The notes: generated by a model from the sequence alone, not told the origin. Counted from the first letter of the stretch, positions 8,895 to 18,800 are shown. The stretch: 64,000 bases of DNA from Arthrospira sp. PCC 9108 (GCA_016745315.1 CP066886.1:3286501-3350500); one strand, 5' to 3'. Made by a program: numbers and translations.

Positions 8895-9623
8895 CTATTT
8901 GACTATCTTCTCCGCTGCGTCTAACTCTTGCGAAATTAGCTTTAACGCCGTCATAGGGTTATTCGCCTCAGTAATAGGTCGTCCAATTACTAAATAATTA
9001 GCACCCGCTTTTAAAGCCTCAGAAGGAGTAAGCGATCGCTTTTGATCCCCCTTAGATGCCCAACTCGGACGCACCCCAGGACACACCAACAGAAAATCAT
9101 CCCCACAAGTCCGCCGTAGTTGTGCCACCTCCTGCGGCGAACACACCGCCCCCGCCAAACCACACTCTTGCCCTAATAATGCCATCTGTAACGCATACTC
9201 TGGCAGTTCTAGGGGAATTTTGAGGTCTAAGGCTAATTCCCTGGCGTTAAGGCTCGTTAACAGGCTAATCGCGATTAATTTAGGCACGGGTACACCCGCC
9301 TCATTAGCTCCCATTTCCGCCGCCGACTGAGCAGCTTTTAGGGCGACTTTTCCAGCCGTCGCGTGAATCGTAATTAAGTCTACACCATAGCGAGCGGCGG
9401 CGCGACAGGCTCCGGCTACCGTATTCGGTATATCATGGAATTTCAGATCTAAAAATATCCGCTTATTGCGCTGTTTGAGTTGTTTTAAAATTTGCGGACC
9501 ACAACTGACAAACAGTTCTAAACCCACTTTCCAAAAGGTTACTTGTGGCAGGGTTTCAATTAATGCGATCGCATCAGCTTGACTGGAAACATCTAGGGGA
9601 ACAATAACTTTATCTATCGTCAT
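8895..9623 (-). CDS. pyrF: orotidine 5'-phosphate decarboxylase
   Basis: PyrF converts OMP to UMP, the last step of de novo pyrimidine synthesis. The sequence opens with KVIVPLDVSSQADA and contains the catalytic stretch FLDLKFHDIPNTV (the DxKxxD-type loop) and the phosphate-binding end YLVIGRPITEA. Starting at the ATG at 9623 gives 242 residues, the usual size. An upstream in-frame ATG at 9707 would add 28 residues with no family counterpart. It lies 140 bp downstream of tyrS on the same strand. Confidence 0.92.
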   Translation of the reverse strand: MTIDKVIVPLDVSSQADAIALIETLPQVTFWKVGLELFVSCGPQILKQLKQRNKRIFLDLKFHDIPNTVAGACRAAARYGVDLITIHATAGKVALKAAQSAAEMGANEAGVPVPKLIAISLLTSLNARELALDLKIPLELPEYALQMALLGQECGLAGAVCSPQEVAQLRRTCGDDFLLVCPGVRPSWASKGDQKRSLTPSEALKAGANYLVIGRPITEANNPMTALKLISQELDAAEKIVK

Positions 9624-9762
9624 ATTGGGTATATTTTGGGGTAGTAAATTAGCAAACTTTACAGTTAATATCAGTCCGATAAAATCGGCACTTTCTTGAT
9701 TAGACATTATCCCGATTTCACATCAGGATAATTAACAATTAATCAATCATGGGAAAACCCAT

Positions 9763-11010
9763 TTACACCAGCCGGATAAATTTCTTTTTGCCTACTTGTA
9801 AAACTCGTCCTTTCACCTCTTCAGCAGAAGCCACAACTAAATTATCATCCTCAATGCGATCGCCATCTATTTTCACAGCACCTCCCGCAATTTGTCGCCT
9901 CGCCTCGCTGCCACTTTTACACAGTCCACTAGCCGAAAGAATATAGAATAACTTAGCCGGAAACTCCACCTCTGACAGAGAAAATTCCGGTACAGCCTCC
10001 GCCCTAGTTGCATCTCCTTGTACCAAATTTAAAGCCGCATTTTGAGCCGCCAAAGCCGCCGCTTCTCCGTGGTATTGAGTTACTATATCTAGGGCGAGTA
10101 ACTTTTGGCGATCGCGAGGATTTTCCGGCAATTCAGCCAACGGGTAATCAGTTAGCAACTCAAAATATTGCTCAATCAAACTATCAGGAACCTTCTCCAA
10201 TTTTGAGTACATAGTCAAAGCATCCTCCGACAGTCCCACATAATTACCCAGAGACTTAGACATTTTCTGCACCCCATCAGTCCCAATCAAAATAGGCATT
10301 AGTAAACCGAACTGAGGTGTCTGTCCAAAATAGCGCTGTAAATCCCTTCCCACAGCCAGATTAAACTTTTGATCCGTTCCTCCCAACTCCACGTCAGCCT
10401 GAACCGCCACCGAATCATAACCCTGCATTAACGGATAGAGAAACTCATGCAAATAAATAGGATTTTCCTGCTCAAAGCGCAGCGAAAAACCCTCCTTAGC
10501 CAACATTTGTCCCACCGTCATCCGAGACAGCAAATCCAAAGTTTTAGCCAGATCCAACTTAGATAACCATTCAGAATTACGACGAATTTCCAAACGTCCA
10601 GGCGTATCAAAATCTAAAATCGGGCGCAGTTGGTCGAGATATGTTTGGGCATTTTTTTCAACTTGCTCAGGAGTTAGCTGACGACGAACCTCAGATTTCC
10701 CAGTAGGATCACCAATGCGCGCCGTAAAATCTCCAATAATTAGAACCGCCGTATGTCCCGCGTCTTGGAAAGCCCGCAACTTCCTAAAAATGATACTATG
10801 TCCCAGGTGAATATCCGACCCAGTCGGGTCGATACCTAACTTAATCCTAAGTGGGCCGCTACTGAGAGCCAACCGCCGACCCAAATTCTCCTCTGGGTTG
10901 TCAGAATTAGCCAATTCCGGGAAAATATCAGTAACCCCCCGGCGCAGTCTAGGAAAATTTTGTAAAGAAACTCCCGCAGAAGTCTCTAGGGCTGGTTGAC
11001 TCACAATCAT
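9763..11010 (-). CDS. tyrS: tyrosyl-tRNA synthetase
   Basis: This 415-residue class I aminoacyl-tRNA synthetase charges tRNA-Tyr. Visible motifs are the HIGH-type HLGHS (residues about 68-72) and KMSKSLG. The C-terminal 65 or so residues form an S4-type RNA-binding domain (SEARRQIAGGAVKIDG). Length and order match bacterial TyrRS. The region upstream shows no clear T-box, as expected for cyanobacteria. It probably heads a tyrS-pyrF unit. Confidence 0.93.
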   Translation of the reverse strand: MIVSQPALETSAGVSLQNFPRLRRGVTDIFPELANSDNPEENLGRRLALSSGPLRIKLGIDPTGSDIHLGHSIIFRKLRAFQDAGHTAVLIIGDFTARIGDPTGKSEVRRQLTPEQVEKNAQTYLDQLRPILDFDTPGRLEIRRNSEWLSKLDLAKTLDLLSRMTVGQMLAKEGFSLRFEQENPIYLHEFLYPLMQGYDSVAVQADVELGGTDQKFNLAVGRDLQRYFGQTPQFGLLMPILIGTDGVQKMSKSLGNYVGLSEDALTMYSKLEKVPDSLIEQYFELLTDYPLAELPENPRDRQKLLALDIVTQYHGEAAALAAQNAALNLVQGDATRAEAVPEFSLSEVEFPAKLFYILSASGLCKSGSEARRQIAGGAVKIDGDRIEDDNLVVASAEEVKGRVLQVGKKKFIRLV

Positions 11011-11260
11011 AAAAAATCGAAACCTGAGCAGATGTTAGGTTAGCATACCTCAAACCATCCTATCATTTTCCGGTTCAGTTTCAACAGAACATCGATAATC
11101 CCCTCCGCGTGGGTTCTCCTGTCAACCCTCAATTCCCAAGCATCAGGCGATCGAAGTCCTAACTCCGTCAAATAATGAATTTCCCTCTCTTCTCAACTGC
11201 AACTGCGGTTAAGCCTGTGCCACAATGATCAACAGATACCAACCCAGGAAAACTCACCTT

Positions 11261-12478
11261 ATGACTAATTCAACTCAGTCACCATCTTCTCAAAATCTTC
11301 CCCCAAGGAAGACCGTAGCCTCCCGTTCCAAACAGCCACAATCAACCACCACTGTTTCCCCCAGTAACTCTATTAAGGATATGGTTAAGGATGCCTTTGT
11401 CAAAAAAGCCTCCGATATTCATATTCGAGTTGGACATACTACCCGATATAGGATTCAGGGGGAAATGGTAAGAATCAAAGATCAAGTCAAAGTCACCCCA
11501 GAAATATTTGAGCAGTATCTCAGTGAGATTCTTACCCCCCACCAAAGGCAACAATTTGCCGAAATGAAAGAACTAGATACAGCTATTTTTTATCCTGGTA
11601 TAGTCCGGTGTCGCGTTAACTGCTTTGACTCTCTGACCGGGGGAGCCATGGTACTGCGACTAATTAACTTAAAAATTCCTAGTATTGATGAATTGAGATT
11701 ACCAGAAGTTCTCAAAAACATTATTAGCTATCCCCAGGGGTTAATTTTAGTCACAGGTCCAACGGGTTCTGGTAAATCCACCACCCTCGCTGCCATGTTA
11801 CGTTATCTCAATGAAACCGCTCGCAAGCACATTGTCACCATTGAAGACCCCATTGAATTTGTCCATGCTTCCCGACAATGCTTAATCTCTCAAAGGGAAG
11901 TCGGATTACATACCCTAGAATTTCATCATGCCCTCCGTGCTGTTTTGCGGGAAGACCCAGATGTGATTCTGATTGGGGAAATGCGCGATCGCACCACAGT
12001 TAATACTGCCCTCCAAGCATCCCAAACCGGTCACCTAGTCCTGGGAACCCTCCACACTCGCAACGCCATCAACTCAGTCAACCGACTCTTAAACCTCTAC
12101 AACGTAGACGAACAGCCAGCCGTCAGGATTCAGATCTGTGATTCCCTAGTCGCCATAATTGCTCAATTATTAATTCCCACAGTCGATAACAAAAGGACGG
12201 CAGTTCACGATATCCTAGTTAATACCCCCGCCATGAAAGACTATCTGCTTAAAGGGGACGAGGAAAGTGCAACTCACCTCATGGAAAATGACACCTATGA
12301 AGGAATGCAACTCATTAACCAGGCTATTTTCGAGCAAGTCACCCTAGGACGCATTACCATGGAAGAAGCCGAAAAATCCTCCCCCGATTCTGCCGATTTA
12401 GATCGCCGGTTCCGTATGGCTGGCCTTGACTCCTCTGGGGTAGCCCGGGAATTCCGTCAGGGAAAAAGTTTGTTTTAA
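11261..12478 (+). CDS. PilT-like type IV pilus retraction ATPase
   Basis: This AAA-type secretion ATPase has about 405 residues. It carries Walker A GPTGSGKSTT (from about residue 166), the Asp box TIEDPIEFVH, Walker B ILIGEMRDRTT and the His box TGHLVLGTLHT. It belongs to the PilT/PilU family that powers pilus retraction, hence twitching motility or DNA uptake. The ATG at 11261 has AGGA upstream; a start at 11225 would add 12 residues. The C-terminal AIRNLIRE motif typical of PilT is not evident, so it may be a PilU/PilT2-type paralogue. It stands alone, without pilB or pilC, 56 bp before coaD. Confidence 0.85.
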   Translation: MTNSTQSPSSQNLPPRKTVASRSKQPQSTTTVSPSNSIKDMVKDAFVKKASDIHIRVGHTTRYRIQGEMVRIKDQVKVTPEIFEQYLSEILTPHQRQQFAEMKELDTAIFYPGIVRCRVNCFDSLTGGAMVLRLINLKIPSIDELRLPEVLKNIISYPQGLILVTGPTGSGKSTTLAAMLRYLNETARKHIVTIEDPIEFVHASRQCLISQREVGLHTLEFHHALRAVLREDPDVILIGEMRDRTTVNTALQASQTGHLVLGTLHTRNAINSVNRLLNLYNVDEQPAVRIQICDSLVAIIAQLLIPTVDNKRTAVHDILVNTPAMKDYLLKGDEESATHLMENDTYEGMQLINQAIFEQVTLGRITMEEAEKSSPDSADLDRRFRMAGLDSSGVAREFRQGKSLF

Positions 12479-12534
12479 CCATCAAACAGTTTAAGGTAAT
12501 CTCTGGTAAAACTTCAAGATAACTATAATCTATT

Positions 12535-13014
12535 GTGATTGCTATATATCCAGGCAGTTTTGACCCAGTTACCTTTGGACATATTGATATAATTGAGCGA
12601 GGTTCCCATCTGTTTGAATGGGTGATTGTCGCCGTCCTACGCAACCCCAGCAAGACTCCTCTGTTTACAGTCGAACAACGCCTGATTCAAATTCGGCAAT
12701 CTATCTCCCATTTGGATAATGTCGAGGTTGCCAGTTTTGAGGGTCTCACCGTAGACTATGCCAAACAGAGAAAGGCACAGGTCCTATTGCGAGGCTTGCG
12801 GGTTCTGTCCGATTTTGAGATGGAACTGCAAATGGCTCACACTAATAAAACCCTGTCTGATACAATCGAGACAGTTTTCTTGGCAACCTCCAACGAATAT
12901 AGCTTTTTATCAAGCAGTGTCGTTAAGGAGATCGCCAAGTTTGGCGGTTCAGTCGATCATCTTGTTCCCAACCACGTCGCTATAGATATTAATAGATGTT
13001 ACGCCAGGAATTAA
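12535..13014 (+). CDS. coaD: phosphopantetheine adenylyltransferase
   Basis: CoaD transfers AMP to 4'-phosphopantetheine, the penultimate step of coenzyme A synthesis. The 159-residue protein opens with IAIYPGSFDPVTFGHIDI, which contains the nucleotidyltransferase T/HxGH motif, and ends with the family's EYSFLSSSVVKEIA. The start codon is GTG. The 3' end overlaps the next gene by 19 bp, implying coupled translation. Confidence 0.94.
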   Translation: MIAIYPGSFDPVTFGHIDIIERGSHLFEWVIVAVLRNPSKTPLFTVEQRLIQIRQSISHLDNVEVASFEGLTVDYAKQRKAQVLLRGLRVLSDFEMELQMAHTNKTLSDTIETVFLATSNEYSFLSSSVVKEIAKFGGSVDHLVPNHVAIDINRCYARN

Positions 13015-13652
13015 CCCCCAGAATTGAATCTAATCCTAACGGACTTGTCACTAACGGCGAACCGACTCCTAGCGCTTCGCCTGGTATAGATATTCAGCGG
13101 GAACTTAACCGACTCGAAGAAATGATTCTTGACAGTCCTCGCATTCCCCTGACTCGACGCACTCTTGTGGACGAGGAACAGTTGCTCGATCAACTGGATC
13201 TGATCCGCTTAAACCTTCCGAGTGCTTTTCAGGAAGCTGATATTATTGTTCGTCATAAAGATGAAATTCTCCAGGAAGCTGAAGAATATGCAGCCTCTAT
13301 CCTACAGAATGCTGAACAAAGAGCTACTCAACTTTTTAATGAAACTGGTATTGTTCAACGAGCGACCGAAGAAGCCGATCGCCTTAGACAACAAGTCCAG
13401 ATAGAGTGTGAAGCCTTACAGCAACAAACTCTCGCCGAAGTTGAACAAATTCGCTATCAGGCTCAACAGGAACTTGATGCTATGCGAAATCGGATCTTAA
13501 CTGAGTGTAATGATATCCAAACCGGAGCCGACGAGTACGCTGATCATGTCCTAGCTAAAATTGAGCATGAACTGAGCGACATGGTAAGGATTATCCGCAA
13601 TGGTCGCGAACAGTTGCAAATTAACGAGTCTCAACGTCCCCCTCTTTACTAA
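12996..13652 (+). CDS. coiled-coil protein, DivIVA/Cdv3-like
   Basis: The protein has 218 residues. After about 35 disordered residues comes RELNRLEEMILDSPRIPLT, then a long charged helix (about 75-205) rich in Q, E and A with heptad spacing. This resembles the cyanobacterial DivIVA-like protein Cdv3, which acts in cell division; the resemblance is from memory of the sequence pattern, so the assignment is tentative. It starts inside coaD (19-bp overlap). A 9-bp stem hairpin lies about 50 bp downstream. An unrelated structural coiled-coil protein is the alternative. Confidence 0.6.
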   Translation: MLRQELTPRIESNPNGLVTNGEPTPSASPGIDIQRELNRLEEMILDSPRIPLTRRTLVDEEQLLDQLDLIRLNLPSAFQEADIIVRHKDEILQEAEEYAASILQNAEQRATQLFNETGIVQRATEEADRLRQQVQIECEALQQQTLAEVEQIRYQAQQELDAMRNRILTECNDIQTGADEYADHVLAKIEHELSDMVRIIRNGREQLQINESQRPPLY

Positions 13653-13702
13653 TGAAAAACCTTAAAGAGGCAACAACTCACACGAAAATAGCCCCTAACC
13701 CC

Positions 13703-13742
13703 AGAGACAAGCTACACCTTACATGAGGCCTCACTTGTCTCT
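13703..13742 (+). terminator. hairpin downstream of the coiled-coil gene
   Basis: AGAGACAAG pairs with CTTGTCTCT across a 22-base loop. There is no T-tract directly after, so this is either a weak terminator or an mRNA-end structure. Confidence 0.35.
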
Positions 13743-13885
13743 ACACTCTTCTTTCCGCTTCCCTACTCCTCCCCTCATTCGCTGCTTTTTTTCAACAGAG
13801 ACAGTTGAGAATGTGGCATAAACCATTTTACCAACATCTGAACATCAAGCCAAACTGAACCTATCTGAACATAGGCTTTCAATCG

Positions 13886-15277
13886 ATGATTTCAGAAAAG
13901 TTTCGTCGCCAATTACGACAGGAAGCTCGACTGTGGAAAGCAGAAGGCTTGGTTGATGATGAACTTTATCAACAGTTAGCCGATCGCTATCAGTTTAATA
14001 GCCTCGAAACCGCCGCCAGTAATCGGTTTGTGATCATTCTCATCCTAGGTGGTGGTATCCTCTTGGGATTAGGCGTGATTACCTTTGTCGCAGCTAACTG
14101 GCAACAATGGCCCCGATATATGCGGGTTTTGTTGCTCCTATCAGTCCTCATGGGATTTAATGCTGGCGGGTTTTACCTGTGGCAACATCCCACATCAGAA
14201 TCTAAACAACGCCTCGGACAGGGACTCCTAATGGCTGGCGCATTGTCTTTGGGAGCAAATATAGCACTGCTGGCCCAGATGTTTCATATAGGCGGTTCCC
14301 CATACGGATTATATGTCGTTTGGGGGCTAGGTGTGCTGATTATGGCTTATAGCTTAAAATTGCGCTCTCTATCGGTTTTAGCCATAATTCTGTTGGGCTT
14401 AGGATACTTTCAGGGCATCGGTATAGCCCTATCAGCCAGGAATTTATCGGCCATTGATATTTTGCTCCAATATATGCCGATCGCATCTGCTATTTTATTT
14501 CTACCCCTAGCCTATTGGTGTCAATCCCGTGTCGTTTTTTTCATGACCCTGCTGGCGATCGCTATCCCATTATTAGTCATTACCGAAAGATTGATTTCCT
14601 ACGACTCCATAACCAGAATTTGGGTTGCTATCAGCTTAATTTTAATCCCCACTTGGTTATGGTCTTATCGAGATAGTCAATGGCCCCATGTCCATGGTCA
14701 GCCTTTTCAAGCGATCGCTCATAGTTTAGCCATTTTTTACTTAGGAGTTTTATGCTTCATATTTTCATTTTTCGACGTTTGGAACAACTTTGATTTCTGG
14801 ACTTATCGAGATACTCCAGAAAACTCCAATATAATGCTAATTAATATCCTGGCTTTTGTCGTCATATCCCTCTGGCAATGGTTCCAGATAATTAAGCCTC
14901 ATGGTAGCCAAAGATATTGGGGTGTAAATGCCTATACCACCGCCATTAGTGCCATGATTATCATCACTGGTCTAGTCACTTTTTGGCATATATCAATAGC
15001 GCAAATTTCCACCATAGCCACCTTAATTTTCAATCTACAAATGTTTCTATTGGGGGCGGTCACAGTTCGCTTAGGACTCCTCAAAGGCAATCGGAGTGCC
15101 TTTTGGTACGGTATGGTACTATTAGTCCTCCAAATTATCAGCCGAATGTTTGAATACGAAACAGAATTACTCCTGAAAGCCTTAGTTTTAGTCCTGTGTG
15201 GAATTGCTGTAATTATCGCTGGTTTATGGTTTGAAAAAAATCTATCTCGTTCAAATTTACCTAATTCCAGATCCTAA
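13886..15277 (+). CDS. DUF2157 domain membrane protein
   Basis: The protein has 463 residues. The first 45 or so are soluble (RRQLRQEARLWKAEGLVDDE), the DUF2157 signature, and the rest holds about a dozen hydrophobic helices. It is paired, 35 bp apart, with a GDYXXLXY protein, an arrangement common across bacteria. The function is unknown; co-occurrence suggests an inner-membrane complex. Confidence 0.75.
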   Translation: MISEKFRRQLRQEARLWKAEGLVDDELYQQLADRYQFNSLETAASNRFVIILILGGGILLGLGVITFVAANWQQWPRYMRVLLLLSVLMGFNAGGFYLWQHPTSESKQRLGQGLLMAGALSLGANIALLAQMFHIGGSPYGLYVVWGLGVLIMAYSLKLRSLSVLAIILLGLGYFQGIGIALSARNLSAIDILLQYMPIASAILFLPLAYWCQSRVVFFMTLLAIAIPLLVITERLISYDSITRIWVAISLILIPTWLWSYRDSQWPHVHGQPFQAIAHSLAIFYLGVLCFIFSFFDVWNNFDFWTYRDTPENSNIMLINILAFVVISLWQWFQIIKPHGSQRYWGVNAYTTAISAMIIITGLVTFWHISIAQISTIATLIFNLQMFLLGAVTVRLGLLKGNRSAFWYGMVLLVLQIISRMFEYETELLLKALVLVLCGIAVIIAGLWFEKNLSRSNLPNSRS

Positions 15278-15312
15278 TTTTACATCAAATCTCTAATAGT
15301 CAGGTAACAGTT

Positions 15313-15966
15313 ATGGTTAACACTAACAAAATCCCATCCGCCCAACCCTCAGTTATCGTTCCGGCTTCCGTAAATAGCCGTCAACCTCGCTTACCCCTAT
15401 GGCGATTTCTGGCTCCCCTATTGTGTCAGGTAGCATTGGTAACGTCAATTCCGGCTCAGGCTTTTTACACATATATTACTGGAACAACTGTAGTTTTGCA
15501 AACAGCTCCCGTTGACCCCTATGATTTCTTGCGAGGGTATTATCAAATTCTCAGTTATGAAATTTCTCAACCTAGTACCCTCCGAGACCTCCCCGGTTCC
15601 GGTATCAATTTGGAGAGGAATTATATCCTCGATGGTGATACCGTTTATGTAATCCTAGAAAAACCCCAAGAACAACCAGAAGGCGATCGCCCCCTTCCTT
15701 GGCGACCCGTAGCAGTTAGCCACCAGCGTCCTGATAATTTACCCCAAAATCAGATCGCCATTCGAGGTACAGGTGATGGCTGGGGTGTAAAATATGGTCT
15801 GGAAACCTACTATATGCCCGAAAATCAGCGCTTAGAGGTTAACGAGAACATTAACCGCGCTCAAAGTCGCGATCCGGAGTCTTTTGTGGTTGAAGTCAAA
15901 GTAGACTCCCGGGGAAATGCAATTCCCCTGCGTTTGTGGGTGAGCGATCGCAGCTATCAATTTTAA
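15313..15966 (+). CDS. GDYXXLXY domain protein
   Basis: The protein has 217 residues: one N-terminal hydrophobic segment (about 28-50), then an extracytoplasmic domain. RGYYQILSYEIS fits the defining GDYxxLxY motif with G-to-R and D-to-G changes at its start. It follows the DUF2157 gene and is presumably its partner. Its stop codon lies in a TTAA shared with the opposing gene's stop. The function is unknown. Confidence 0.72.
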   Translation: MVNTNKIPSAQPSVIVPASVNSRQPRLPLWRFLAPLLCQVALVTSIPAQAFYTYITGTTVVLQTAPVDPYDFLRGYYQILSYEISQPSTLRDLPGSGINLERNYILDGDTVYVILEKPQEQPEGDRPLPWRPVAVSHQRPDNLPQNQIAIRGTGDGWGVKYGLETYYMPENQRLEVNENINRAQSRDPESFVVEVKVDSRGNAIPLRLWVSDRSYQF

Positions 15967-16715
15967 CCCGGATGAATAGTGCCATCTGGTAAAATAGCTC
16001 CAGCCAAATTAGCCCCGGTTAGTTTCACCATTAAGCGATCGCTATATCCCACTTTCGCCCCCGTTAAATTAGCCCCTCGCAAATCAGCACCACTTAAATC
16101 AGCACCAATTAGGTTAGCCTCCTGAAGGTTAGCGTAACTCAGATTCGCCTGCAAAAAATTAGCCCTGAATAAATTAGCCCGATGTAAACAAGCCCCACTC
16201 AAGTTAACTTTATGTAAAAAACAATCAGTCAGATCAGCATAACTGAGATCTGCCCCACTCAAATTCCGCCCCGACAAATCTCTTTCCTTCAGGTTCGCCC
16301 CACGAAAATCAGCGTTAGTCAAATCAGAATAGGATGGACGCTGATAAGCTGGTGATGACTGATACTCCTGTTTGGGGGGACGGTGGGGGGGAGTGGCGGC
16401 GCGGTAGGTATAATATGAGTTCGTGTTGTGGCTGGTCTGGGTCTGACGTTTAGCCCCAGCATACTCAGGTCTGGGGGTCGCTTTCGGCGTTTTCGTTTTA
16501 TTAGACCTCAACAGCGATCGCAACTTATCGCGCGCCTGGTTAATTTCCTTCAGTTTATCTTCGGCTAACTGTCGCAGCCGTTGGTTATCTTCTGGAATGC
16601 GATCGGGATGCCAGATAAATGCTAAATCTTTATAAGCCCTATCCACAACCTCCAGGGAAGCACCGGGTTGCAATTCAAGGACCCTATAACAGTGGTTCAA
16701 CTCACTTGGTGTCAT
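15963..16715 (-). CDS. J-domain protein with pentapeptide repeats
   Basis: The protein has about 250 residues. The N-terminal 70 or so form a DnaJ domain with the essential HPD (in IWHPDRIPEDN), which would stimulate an Hsp70 partner. A low-complexity linker follows, then from about residue 130 pentapeptide repeats of the A(D/N)Lxx type (LSGADLSYADL, LSGADLRGANL) that form a right-handed beta-helix. This architecture is seen in cyanobacteria; the beta-helix may be a client-binding platform (inference). The ATG at 16715 is preferred over a TTG two codons upstream. Confidence 0.82.
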   Translation of the reverse strand: MTPSELNHCYRVLELQPGASLEVVDRAYKDLAFIWHPDRIPEDNQRLRQLAEDKLKEINQARDKLRSLLRSNKTKTPKATPRPEYAGAKRQTQTSHNTNSYYTYRAATPPHRPPKQEYQSSPAYQRPSYSDLTNADFRGANLKERDLSGRNLSGADLSYADLTDCFLHKVNLSGACLHRANLFRANFLQANLSYANLQEANLIGADLSGADLRGANLTGAKVGYSDRLMVKLTGANLAGAILPDGTIHPG

Positions 16716-16860
16716 GGTCAAGGTTTACCCCCCCTAGAAGGTCGTACCCTAGAAATGGGCGATCGCCATTTCCGGCTTAAATTATTCTAGCTCATGCGAT
16801 CGCCTAACAGATATTGAGGAAAGTTGAAGGTTTTTGAGTCCCCAAACACAAATCACCCAT

Positions 16861-17190
16861 TTATTCTGGCGATTGGGATGAAGCCTGTTTTTTTCCTTGC
16901 AGATTCCTAAACCACCGCGATCGCTTCATATTTTGAAACACCATTGTTAACCCCGTTATCAGCATCCACAGTAAACCTAAGCCATTTAATAGCACATACA
17001 CCGGCTCTAAGGTTTGCCCTAAATATTCCCCTTCATGAATCACCATTAAAAAATGTACTTGGTCTCTTGATAACCCAAACCAACTTTTCCCCAATCGGTA
17101 AGCTACCCCCGTAAATACTGTGATAAATAGCGGTAGCATCACAATCGGAGCCATCGTGCTATGCAGTTTCCTAAAGTTCCCCAGATTCAC
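16861..17190 (-). CDS. PepSY-associated transmembrane protein
   Basis: The protein has 109 residues and three hydrophobic segments (about 14-32, 55-75 as a short reentrant stretch, and 66-88). The pattern RKLHSTMAPIVMLPLFITVFTG and the HEGE motif match the small PepSY-like TM family of cyanobacteria, related to iron-uptake PepSY proteins. The start is GTG. The function is unknown. Confidence 0.65.
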   Translation of the reverse strand: MNLGNFRKLHSTMAPIVMLPLFITVFTGVAYRLGKSWFGLSRDQVHFLMVIHEGEYLGQTLEPVYVLLNGLGLLWMLITGLTMVFQNMKRSRWFRNLQGKKQASSQSPE

Positions 17191-17535
17191 AATATTGATA
17201 ACCCACTCCCTATTAATAATCTATACTAAGCCCCATTCGGCATTATTTACCCACAGATACGCACCTATCAGCCTGTTCAGAAATCATCATCTGATCACCT
17301 CTCAGAGTCCCTCTCCCTCTCTGGGAAAGGGATTTAGGGTGAGGGCAATGTATTAAGCCACTGGTGAACAAGCTGTAATGTTACCACCATATTTCTCTCC
17401 CACACTCATATACACATAATGTCGATTTTGTCAATACTCTGGTTTTCCTCTCTGGCAAGGGCTGTAATAATTAACCGTTCACAGTTCCCATGAATATGTC
17501 AAACTGTTGTGGTCTAAGATTTGATCAAAAGAACT
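17191..17535. other. intergenic region with a REP-like repeat
   Basis: This 345-bp region separates divergent genes. Near 17308-17345 it holds an inverted sequence (CCCTCTCCCTCTCTGGG followed by GGGATTTAGGGTGAGGGC) of a kind scattered widely in cyanobacterial genomes. No gene was seen. Confidence 0.45.
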
Positions 17536-18249
17536 ATGCCCACTCTCGGTGTAAATATTGACCACATTGCCACAATTAGACAAGCCCGCCGGACAGTGGA
17601 ACCCGACCCAGTAGCAGCGGCTGCGATCGCAGAACTAGCCGGAGCCGACGGGATTACAGTACACTTGCGCGAAGATCGCCGTCATATCCAAGATAGAGAT
17701 GTGCGACTGTTACGGGAAACCGTGAGAACTCACCTAAACCTGGAAATGGCTGCCACAGACGAAATGGTAGCGATCGCCCTAGATATTAAACCCGACTACA
17801 TAACCCTAGTACCCGAACGCCGGGAAGAAGTCACCACCGAAGGAGGATTAGATATCCTGGGTCAACTACAGCGGATGTCAGAAGTAGTCAGCACCCTGCA
17901 AGATGCAGGAATCCCCGTAAGTTTATTTATCGATCCTAACCCCGCCCAAATCGAAGCCTCAGCCACAGTTAAAGCCCAATTCATCGAACTACATACAGGT
18001 TGTTACTGCGAAGCCAAGGGAGTCCAACAGCAAAAGGAACTCGATATTTTAGCCCAAGGATGTAAATTAGCCCTAGAAGCCGGACTGCGAGTTAATGCCG
18101 GTCACGGCTTAACTTATTGGAATGTGCAACCTGTAGCCAGGCTAGAAGGTATGGAAGAACTCAACATTGGTCATACAATAATAAGTCGGGCAGTTCTTGT
18201 CGGTTTAGATAAAGCCGTGCGGGAAATGAAACACGCTATCCTGAGTTAA
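17536..18249 (+). CDS. pdxJ: pyridoxine 5'-phosphate synthase
   Basis: PdxJ condenses 1-deoxyxylulose 5-phosphate with 3-amino-2-oxopropyl phosphate to give pyridoxine 5'-phosphate. The start MPTLGVNIDHIATIRQARR is diagnostic. Further conserved blocks are GADGITVHLREDRRHI, LVPERREEVTTEGG and VNAGHGLTYWN. The ATG at 17536 gives 237 residues; an upstream TTG would add five. It lies 55 bp before ycf54. Confidence 0.95.
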   Translation: MPTLGVNIDHIATIRQARRTVEPDPVAAAAIAELAGADGITVHLREDRRHIQDRDVRLLRETVRTHLNLEMAATDEMVAIALDIKPDYITLVPERREEVTTEGGLDILGQLQRMSEVVSTLQDAGIPVSLFIDPNPAQIEASATVKAQFIELHTGCYCEAKGVQQQKELDILAQGCKLALEAGLRVNAGHGLTYWNVQPVARLEGMEELNIGHTIISRAVLVGLDKAVREMKHAILS

Positions 18250-18304
18250 CCGGGAAGTTAGAACCAGCCCAGTTGTTCTGTAGTTAATTGTAGGTAACCC
18301 AAAA

Positions 18305-18631
18305 ATGCCAACTTATCATTACGTCCTAGCTAGTAAAGACTTTGTGATCGAGGAACCTATTGAGGAAGTCCTCAAAGAACGTCGGCGCAATTATCAAGAA
18401 CAGGAAAAAGAGATCGATTTTTGGTTAGTCATTGAGCCAGGATTTTTAGAAGCGCCGGAAATGGCCGAAGTGAAAGCTAAATGCCCTAAACCAGCGGCGG
18501 CGTTGGTTTCTACCAACCCTCAGTTTATTACTTGGCTGAAATTGCGACTTGAGCACGTGATTACCGGACAATTTGAAGCGCCTTCAGCTACTATCCCTGA
18601 TGCGATCGCATCTCTGGCTACTGCTGGCTAA
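18305..18631 (+). CDS. ycf54: Ycf54 (Mg-protoporphyrin IX monomethylester cyclase accessory protein)
   Basis: This 108-residue DUF2488 protein contains YYHVLASKDF-like and EKEIDFWLVIEPGFLEAPE sequence and VSTNPQFITWLKLRLE near the C-terminus, all typical of Ycf54. In cyanobacteria and plants Ycf54 binds the AcsF/CycI oxidative cyclase and is needed for chlorophyll isocyclic-ring formation. It is probably co-transcribed with pdxJ. Confidence 0.9.
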   Translation: MPTYHYVLASKDFVIEEPIEEVLKERRRNYQEQEKEIDFWLVIEPGFLEAPEMAEVKAKCPKPAAALVSTNPQFITWLKLRLEHVITGQFEAPSATIPDAIASLATAG

Positions 18632-18800
18632 AAATCCTGATTATCGGTGTCGCTCCATATACTACTATTTCAGGCTGTACGGGCGGGTTCTCAGATAATC
18701 TGGTGAAAATACCGATTGACCAAAGAACTCGCCCCTAGGCTCAGAAAATTGCAATTCGGGTACAATAGCTGCAAAATCGATCGCAAAAGTTGTTAAAACT

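Noticed and set aside
13653..13885. Yfr1-like small RNA
   Set aside because: A C-rich ACTCCTCCCC stretch is present, but the diagnostic ACTCCTCACAC and flanking stems are not.
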